Source of the DNA: Tanypteryx hageni
Lineage: Eukaryota; Arthropoda; Insecta; Odonata; Petaluridae
Assembly: GCA_028673005.1 (NCBI GenBank)
Contig: CM054114.1
Coordinates: forward strand, 129,352,470-129,416,469
Direction: 5' to 3'
DNA length: 64,000 bases
Shown in pieces: positions 56,761-64,000 of this stretch. The notes under the pieces are model-generated. The model had not been told where the DNA came from. It made no database searches and was given only the letters and a program-made list of their open reading frames with translations. The number at the start of each line of letters is the position of its first letter. Within the stretch, counting starts at the first letter, position 1. The translations under genes were made by a program, and so were the position numbers.

Positions 56761-57154
56761 GACTAAAAAGAAAAATAAAATAAAAATACAATTTTTAAGT
56801 CAATAACTTTTATAAAATGCACAAAGAGTATAAAAATATAATAATTTTGTTATTAATAAATTATATAAACTGCACTGAATGAAAATAATAATTTAAATTA
56901 TTGAATTAATAGAGATATTGAATATATAAAAGTTATGTTGCATTCTTTAAGACATCTGAACTAATTATTAGAATTGCAACATAACTTTTATATATTCAAT
57001 ATCTCTATAAATTCAATAATTTAAATTATTTTTTTTCATTCAGTGCATTCTATATGTTATTAATAACTAAATTATTATTTTTATATTTTTTGTACACTGT
57101 AAAAGTTATTGACTTAAAAATTTTATTTTTATTTGTTTTATGTTATGTTTTTAG
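56761..57154. repeat. 0.4-kb foldback / palindromic MITE
   Basis: Arms at 56762-56945 and 56972-57155 are inverted copies with a ~26-nt loop. They share TTTTTAAGTCAATAACTTTT, TAATTTAAATTATTGAATT-like and ATTGAATATATAAAAGTTAT segments. TTAA lies on both sides (56757-56760; 57155-57158), which may be a target duplication or chance in AT-rich DNA. Confidence 0.75.
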
Positions 57155-57360
57155 TTAAATAAAACTAAACAGGTTTGAGTTGAATTTCTGCTTTAATTAT
57201 TTTATATTATTGTGTATACTTTTGGAGTATATGTCACCTGGTGACAACGGTATCCCATTTCTGCCATTCTTTTCTTACTTCATTTTCTTCCACCCTTTCT
57301 TGTAAAATTGAAGCATATCAATGTCTGACTAATAAACATGCAACTCTAAATGTATTGATG

Positions 57361-59209
57361 GGTTCCCGGTCTTTTGACTCCTGGTCTTTTGACTTCTGGT
57401 CTTTTGACTCCCAGTCCTTAAACTCCCAGTAGTTCCCAGAAGGAGATCGACAGAGGTAGATGGAGTGAGAGGGAGATGGATGGAGTTAAAGAGAGTAAGA
57501 GGGAGATAGATGGAGGTAGAGGAAGCGAGAGAGAAATAGAGGGAGATAAATGGAGTGGGAAGGAGATAGAGGGAGATTATAGGAACACAAGAAAAATTTT
57601 CTCAGTAAAATCCCACAGTTTTATACAAAACTGGGGGATTTTCACTTTGGATAATTTTTACTTTCTCTATATATCTATGGATGACAGTTTGCGGATAATT
57701 GTTAATTATCTAGAATTAATTCAAAATTATCCACAAACGTCATCCTTTCTTCTCCCTTCCCCCTCTGCGAAGATTTAATTTACTTATACCCATTATCTAA
57801 TTAATTTTAAATAGCCATGGTCGGTTTCATGAATTTAGTTCAACATCTCCCCAATTGTTATCCTTTCCATTTAGACTTTATCAAGCACTAATTTGGAAAC
57901 ATTTCTTTCTCTTCCCCCCCTACTCCATCAAGATTTACTTTTGCCAATACACATCATCATACCAACTCCTTCCTATCAACTTATTCCTCTATTTTCCAAC
58001 CCAGTTTCCTCCCCTCCTATTGAATATTGTACCTTATGTATCACCTGATAATGCCATGATCGTGGTGAAACCGGTTGTGTTTAATAAATTCCTGTGGTTA
58101 ACGAAGTTGAATTTCAATTTTAAATATATGCAACTATCACGAAGTTAGGCCGGAGCAAGTGGATTTTATTATGTATAAGAATATGGAAAAAATATACGAG
58201 TAAAAGGAGCCTGCAATCTGCAAGCGCCTTAGTTAAACAACGTTAAGCCTTCGTCATTTTTACAGTTTATTACAAAACTTTACTGAGAAATTAAATACAG
58301 ACAAAGAAAGAAAAAGAAGAATTCAAGAAAAATCAAAAGAAATAAAAATCGGTTAAACGACATGTATTGATGAGCTAAATTTTACTTTTCTTTTTTTTGT
58401 GGCAACCCTTCTTTCCATATCTATAATTAAAATCTCGATTTTGTTTTTTCATTTCACACACCACTTGCATACAATTTATTCCGCTTATTCGTTCAAATTC
58501 AAAAAATCTTGAAAAGTTTTATTTTGTAATTGTGGTTTTCCTGGTTAGTTGGTTCGGTTCAAATATGGCACTATTTAGGTAATGTTTTTATTCAGAAATT
58601 TCTTTTTCCATACATGGCTGAAATTGGTTAAGCCAATTCCGTACAAATTGATAATTACACTAAAAGCTTTATTTGACCTCTATCTCCCTTTCACTACATC
58701 TATCTTCCTCTCGCTCTGTCTGTCTCCCTCCACCTCCGTCTATCTCCCTCCACCTCCGTCTATCTCCCTCCACCTCCGTCTATCTCCCTCCACCTCCGTC
58801 TATCTCCCTCCACCTCCATCTATCTCCCTCCACCTCCGTCTATTTCCCTCTCACTCTGTCTATCTTCCTTTCACTCCGTCTATCTCCCTCTCACACCCTC
58901 TGTCTCCCTCGACCTCCATCTATTTCCCTCTCACTCCATCATCTCCCTTTCACTGCGTCTATCTCCCTCTCGCTCCATCTTCCTCCACCTCCGTCTATTT
59001 TCCTCTCACTCTGTCTATCTCCCTTTCACTCCATACATCTCCCTCTCACTCCATCTATCTCCCTCTCACTCCGTCTATCTCCATCGATCTCCCTCTGGGA
59101 ATCGAAACTACAAGGAGTTTAAGGACTGGGAGTCAAAAGATCGGGGATCAAAAGACCGGGAGTCAAAAGACCGGGAGTCAAATGACCGGGAGTCAAATGA
59201 CCAGCCATG
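57361..59209. mobile_element. TIR element with minisatellite arrays as inverted ends
   Basis: A 1849-bp element flanked by a 9-bp direct repeat GTATTGATG (57352-57360; 59210-59218). The left end has three to four copies of GGTCTTTTGACTCCC-type 16-mers, then a purine array (GGGAGATAGA/GGTAGATGGAGTGAGA units) to about 57590. The right end is the mirror image: a pyrimidine array (58675-59098) including five near-perfect TATCTCCCTCCACCTCCGTC units, then GGGAGTCAAAAGACC 16-mers to 59200. Nine-bp duplications suggest a Mutator-like element. The interior has no recognised transposase; reading frames in the arrays are by-products. Confidence 0.65.
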
Positions 59210-59434
59210 GTATTGATGTTTTTGGTTTAGAATAAATTTGCCGTGGTTCAAGAAAAACGATGCAATTTAATATATTTTTGTGGATGTAGATTGAATTTTT
59301 TTTTACTATGGTGGTAGTTAATTTTGCTCTGGAAACTTATACAATGAATAGCATTCATGTCATTCAATGACCAATTGTTAAATGTTATGCAAATGCCGTT
59401 TATAAACAAGTTAAGTTAATGTTCTGCCTTATAG

Positions 59435-59456
59435 AGAAATTCCTTTTGAGGGTAAA
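59435..59456 (+). CDS. Tmem131: Possible TMEM131 22-nt microexon
   Basis: GTTCTGCCTTATAG acceptor, then 22 nt encoding (x)EIPFEGK, then a strong donor GTAAGTAGTGG. TMEM131 proteins have a similar LEIP(Y/F) segment soon after the exon 10 region. The intervening ~30 residues were not found in the window, so this is tentative. Confidence 0.25.
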
Positions 59457-60336
59457 GTAAGTAGTGGTCTTAGACGTTGACTTCTGCCAGTATGCTCCAA
59501 TTGTACCTCTTTCATCAAGGACTGTAACAGTCGAACATGCAGTTAAGAGAATTATTGTATGGCCGTATTATAAAATACTGAATATTGCACAAAAATATGC
59601 AAGCACTGCAGCTAAAAATCCTTTTAACTGCACCAATACATTGTGTAGCAAGATTATTTTCTGGCACAAAAAAATTTGTGTATTTGAATTGTTGACTGGA
59701 AACAGTAAATATTAATAAATTAATATCCAAGTTCCTAGTAGAATATTGAATTACATAAATACCCCTTCCTGTTGGGAATGCTATAGAATGAATGCAGTTA
59801 TCAATTTTGAATATACTTGAAGGTTGATTCTTGTGTTCTGTCAAAAAATAAATCATCATTTACTGAATTGAAAGGTAAGTAATTTAAGTAAAACATCAAG
59901 TTTTACTACGAACTTGCTTAATTCATGTACTCATTATCTTTAAGAATTTAGGATTTTGCATTCATTAATGTTTTCCTTTTGGAATACTACCCAGTATTGA
60001 ATGTTTTAAGGCAACATTTAGCCAACTTTTAAGTTAGTATGCTCAGATCCTTTTGATGAAGTTGTGATGTTGGTGAATATTGTCTTTTTACACAGAAAAT
60101 CATATAAATTATTGCAAAAGGAAAACATTGTTTTGAATGGTTGTTTACTGGAAAATTAAAAAAAATTGATGTATCAGCATTGATGGGATTGAAAAAATGT
60201 AATATTATCTCAAAGTTTTAAAATTTATATTAAAAAAACCAAAATGCTTTGACATTGATAGCATAGATGTGCTACTTCATTTTATTCTTTCTTTTGCATA
60301 TATGTAAAATTTAAATTATGTATTTACTGTTATATA
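59457..60336. other. Intronic AT-rich stretch
   Basis: No gene or repeat end recognised. Probably TMEM131 intron. Confidence 0.35.
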
Positions 60337-62004
60337 TCATCATCATCATAGGTAGTCTGTCCGTAGACAGGTCCGTGATTATTCTTGGTTAAACCTGGTT
60401 CTCCATATACTCCTATTTTCCGCTGTCCTCTTTATATCTTGATAACTCTCTTTCCCTTTCAAATCGTCTATCAGCTGAAACCTTTTCCTACCTCTTTCCC
60501 TTTTCCCATCTAATTTTCCTTCTAACACGTCTTTAATCATACTCTCTCTCCTCAGGTAATGTCCAACCCAGTTAGCCTTCCTCTTTCTGATAGTCTGTAT
60601 AATCATTCGCTTCTCTCCTATTCTTCGTAGCACTTCATCGTTTTTCATCCTATCAGTCCATTTTATCTTCAGCATTCTCCTCCAAGTCCACATTTCAAAG
60701 CTTTCCAGGTATTTGATGTCATTTTTCCTTAGCGTCCATGTTTCTGCCCCATACAATGCTATACTCCATACGTAGCATTTTATCAACTTCTTGCGGATAT
60801 CTTCCCTTATATTCCCTGTAAGTAGTTGTTTCTTTATCCTGAAAGCCACCTTTGCTTTTCCTATTCTTGTTTTGATCTCATCCGTACATTTTGCCTCTCG
60901 TGTTATGATACTTCCAAGGTATTTATATTCTGAAACTTGTTCTAATGGCTTTCCCCCAATAGTTATGTTCATATTCTCTTCTTTACCCGATATTCAAATG
61001 ACCTTGGATTTTTCTGTATTTATTTCCATACCGTATTTTCTACCTGTTATCACTAGTCTATTTATCATTTTTTGTAGTTCCTCTTCCTTTCTTGCTAGAA
61101 GTACTTGATCATCTGCGTATTTTACTGTTCTTATAATCCTTCCTCCAATTTTGAAATCCCCTGTGCCTTCTAAAGCTTCTTGCATTAGACTTTCTCCATA
61201 TATATTGAATAGGGTTGGCAATAGGCAGCAGCCTTGTCTTACTCCTCTACCGATATTTATTCCGCAGGTGTCCACATTCTCAAACCTGACCTTTACAACT
61301 TGATTCTCATATAGATTCCTAATCAGTCTCCTGTCTTTCCAGTCTACACCTATATCCTTTATTATCTTCATCAACTTTACCCAATTTACTCTATCAAAGG
61401 CCTTCTGCCAGTCTACGAAACATGCGCAGATATCTTGACTGTACGCTATTGCCCTTTCTGATATGATTCTAACTACTCCTATAGCATCTCTAGTTCCTCG
61501 TCCTTTTCTGAAACCGAATTGATCTTCCCCTATTATTTCTTCTGCCTTTTTCTCCAGCCTTTTATTAAGAATCCTCGTGATGATCTTCGATGTGTGTGAC
61601 AGAAAGCTTATAGTTCTGTAATCTTTACACTGCATTGCCTTTGGCTTCTTCTTTAGAGGGATCATTGTTACTTCTAGGAAATCCTGAGGCCACTCTCCCG
61701 TGTCGTAAATCTTATTAATTAATTTCGTGATCGCTTTTAGTCCTTCTGATCCTATGACTTTAAGTATCTCAGCCGGTATTCCATCGCTGCCCGTGGCTTT
61801 CCCCTTCTTTAGTTCTACTATCGCCTTTTCTACTTCGCTCTCCATAATACTTGGTCCTAAGTTGTCTCCTGCAATGTTTTCCTCATTTTCCAGTTCTATT
61901 TTTGCCGCTCCTGCCTGTTTGCTGTATAATTCCTTAATGTATTCTTCCCATACCTGTGCTACATCCTTTGTTTCTGAGACTATCTTCCCATCCGTATTCA
62001 TAAT
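60337..62004 (-). mobile_element. LINE copy 2, 5'-truncated
   Basis: Nearly identical to 7611-9273. The 3' (TGA)n tail is at 60337-60350. The 5' end stops at about 62003, inside the linker between endonuclease and RT. Beyond it lies a palindrome, then TGTTATAT that also occurs next to the 3' end (60329-60336), a possible 8-bp target duplication. Confidence 0.88.
60379..62004 (-). pseudogene. LINE reverse transcriptase, truncated, one nonsense codon
   Basis: Contains the RT from MNTDGKIVSETKD through FVDWQKAFDRVNW, GVRQGCCLLPTLFN and KYADDQVLLA to the C-terminal WTWRRMLKIKWTDR. A TGA at 60996-60994 stands where copy 1 has CGA (in KSKVIRISGKEE), a C-to-T change at a CpG. The endonuclease domain is absent. 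Otherwise it shows only scattered substitutions relative to copy 1. Confidence 0.88.
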
Positions 62005-62021
62005 AATTATGAATACGGATG
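61989..62021. repeat. Perfect 33-nt palindrome at LINE 5' junction
   Basis: Two 16-nt arms (CATCCGTATTCATAAT and its reverse complement) around a single centre base at 62005. The left arm is LINE sequence; the right arm is a fold-back copy of it. Confidence 0.9.
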
Positions 62022-62099
62022 TTATATGTATATATATATATAAGAATGAGCTCTTAAGAAGCAAAAATTGAAAAATAGTACTTATGTTAGATATCTCCA

Positions 62100-62637
62100 A
62101 TAGCCATAATAAGCTTATGAAAAACCAGATGTGGATTTTGGTTACAATACAACTCTCTCTCCTTTTCTCTGTTGAACAAGTTTTGTCCTCTCTTGTATGA
62201 GTTTAATATATGTATCCATTTTCTATTTTAGTGAAATCACACATCATCTTAAATGGTAGTATGTTTAAATAATACTAAAGGAGCAGGTTTGATATTAGAC
62301 ACATGATCGCAGCACCACCTGTGTTACCAAAAATAAACTCTTGAAATGCATATACGTAATTGTTGCCCTTAGGAACTTGTTGATGTTTACCCTATAAATA
62401 ATAGTGATAATCAAAAGAGATGCTCCTTTGAGGAGGAACCAAAAACACTTCAAATAACTTACCCAACCCGGTGGGGTTGTGCAAAATGTTCCTTTAAGGA
62501 GGAATCAAAAACCCTTCCTTCATGTTGAAATTTCCCAAAAACAAAAGATCAGAAATCGCATTGGGGAAGTCTGATGGGCAATTCAATAGGTAAGCCAATG
62601 AATATATTGTTCTTTGCATAATTTGTACTTACCATTC
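62100..62637. other. Stretch between LINE and piggyBac
   Basis: A tandem-like pair, GCTCCTTTGAGGAGGAACCA (from 62421) and a similar TTCCTTTAAGGAGGAATC near 62490, is visible. No gene seen. Confidence 0.35.
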
Positions 62638-62641
62638 TTAA

Positions 62642-64000
62642 CACTAGAAGGGCTGCAGCGGTCATTTTGACTTTCAGCGAATTTTTTTGCAGCTTTGTGA
62701 CTTCATCATTTAGGGTTTTACACTCATATGAAAAACTGGGCTTGTACCTGCAACAGGAATGCCTGTACAGAGGGCCATACCTAGAAAGGCTAGTAGTGGT
62801 CATTTTGACTGCAGTTAGCGTTTTGCATAAACCATGTACAGTCAACCCCCGCACCTATGACCTAACAAGATAAATTTGCATTGGCCTCTGCTGTGTGAAA
62901 AAAATTCATCAAGAATTGTACTTGGTGCTACAAACCTGGACAGAACGTTACTGAACAGCTCTTTCCCAGCAAAGCTTGGTGCAGGTTCACACAGTACATG
63001 GCCAACAAAGCCAGATAAATTTGGAATGAAATTCTAGCTTTTAGCTGATGTTGCGTTGAAGTATGTCTACAACGGATTCCCTTAACTTGGAAAAAATGAG
63101 AAGCATCCTGCCAATAAGTCATTGCCTGCAAACGTTATCATGGAGCTCATGGACTCTTACCTAAAGAAAGGATGCAACATCACCACTGATAACATCTTCA
63201 TATCGATGAAGCCGACTGAGAGGCTGAAAGCGCAACAAACTAGCATTGTTGGAACAATGAATCATGTGAGGAAGGAAATCCCAGAGTCTATACGGACATC
63301 ACAGGCGCAGCTCTACAAGACTACCTTATTGAAGAGTACAAATGATACTACACTCACTGTGTACCAAGGAAAGAAGAGTAAGAATGTATAGATGCTAAGC
63401 ACTATGCACCCCAGTGTCTAAATTCGAGGAGGTGAGAAGAAGCTTCCCGAAACCATAGAATTCTACAACGCTACTAAGTATGGTGTGGACATAGTGGGCC
63501 AAATGGCTCATAAATACTCTGTGAGGGCTGCATCTCGCAGGTGGCCTGTACACGTTTTTACAACGTGCTTGACCTGGTAGAAATCAATGCCTGGATCATT
63601 TACGAAGGGGTCACTGGAAAAAGGATCCCTCGACACAACTAGTAGAAGAGGTAAGTGCAGAGTACATGAAGACAATACCCCAAGGCTGCATACCCTCTGA
63701 AAATGAGCCTCAGCTCAATGGTGACTGCAAGCGACGCCAATATCAAGTGTGGACAGAAGAGGAACAAAATCATTGACACTTGTTCTGTTTGCAACAAGGC
63801 TGTTTGTTGCAAATGTTCAGGCAAAATTGCCAAAGAAATCACTTGTATTAACTGCTTGCCAAATAATTGAAGGTTAGGACTATGCTTTTATTTTAACAGA
63901 TTCTATAAATATTTTTTTTATGACATGTAACAGTGTTCTGCTCCCATGTAGAGAACTGCCATCTACAAGAATTTCATCTGATTTGGAAATCACTCCCCTT
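62642..64000 (+). mobile_element. piggyBac element, decayed, runs to window end
   Basis: The left end CACTAGAAGGGCTGCAGCGG follows a TTAA at 62638-62641. A subterminal GGTCATTTTGACT motif is repeated at about 62657 and 62798. The CTAGAAGG end is piggyBac-like. The right end was not found within the window. Confidence 0.7.
62890..63868 (+). pseudogene. piggyBac transposase remnant with C-terminal Cys-rich finger
   Basis: Pieces in order on the + strand: YKPGQNVTEQLFPSKAWC, TQYMANKPDKFGMKF, LKYVYNGFP, then 63122-63391 VIMELMDSYLKKGCNITTDN and IFISMKPTERLKAQQTSIVG with VRKEIPES. Next LPETIEFYNATKYGVDIVGQ, MAHKYSVRAASRRWPVHVF, and after a frameshift a Cys-rich finger IDTCSVCNKAVCCKCSGKIA ending ITCINCLPNN. 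Asp in TTDN and in YGVD are positions of the catalytic set. The N-terminal ~200 residues are missing, and stops and shifts abound. Confidence 0.8.

Noticed and set aside
58582..59235. Frames of 217 and 149 codons with repeated SISLHLRLSPSTSVYLPPPP-like text
   Set aside because: Both overlap the 20-bp minisatellite of the 57361-59209 element; repeated translation is a by-product of the array.

Overview
The window is arthropod-like nuclear DNA: AT-rich, with intron-containing genes, canonical GT-AG splice sites, tRNA-derived SINEs, Penelope-like elements, RTE/CFDP2-type LINEs and many cut-and-paste DNA transposons. The protein similarities and repeat load suggest an insect or another arthropod with a large genome. 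I cannot name the species from sequence alone. There is no bacterial, operon or CRISPR signal.  Two host genes lie on the + strand. The first is a complete Nap1 gene (nucleosome assembly protein 1, NAP1L1/NAP1L4 family). Its eight coding exons between 15685 and 18404 join in frame to 387 codons, and a poly(A) signal lies at 18773. The second starts about 1 kb downstream at 19393 and matches the N-terminal part of TMEM131, an ER/secretory protein with PapD-like domains. Ten coding exons run from 19393 to 51163 (364 codons plus one base), and the gene continues beyond the window. Its introns are very large and hold most of the mobile DNA here.  Layout. 1-2100: two pogo/Tigger elements. 2280-6450: degraded repeats, a TTAA-flanked piggyBac-type MITE and a SINE. 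6460-11720: a Penelope-like element (PLE), an intact 998-codon LINE, a Helitron-like repeat and a solo PLE repeat. 13301-14265: a Harbinger MITE. 15120-18800: Nap1. 19270-20267: TMEM131 promoter and exons 1-3. Intron 3 (about 9.7 kb): a PLE GIY-YIG fragment cut by a SINE, a 1.5-kb polypyrimidine tract, a Helitron-like repeat and a PLE inside (TA)n. 30017-37531: exons 4-8, with piggyBac and nested TIR elements between them. Intron 8: a nearly complete Harbinger element only 32 bp past the exon 8 donor, then LINE, Tigger, Helitron-like and long-TIR elements. Intron 9: a second TTAA MITE. Intron 10: a mariner split by a small MITE and by a SINE that is itself split by a hAT, with matching target duplications at each level. 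56757-57158: a 0.4-kb foldback. 57361-59209: a transposon whose inverted ends are minisatellite arrays, flanked by a 9-bp direct repeat. 60337-62004: a second LINE copy. 62642 to the end: a decayed piggyBac.  The most notable observations are the nested mariner/MITE/SINE/hAT stack, the element with tandem-repeat inverted ends, the Harbinger with both its genes next to a splice donor, the PLE repeats with hammerhead-like cores, and a probable GC-AG intron in Nap1. I found no clear new enzymatic or defence system; the novelty is in mobile-element architecture.
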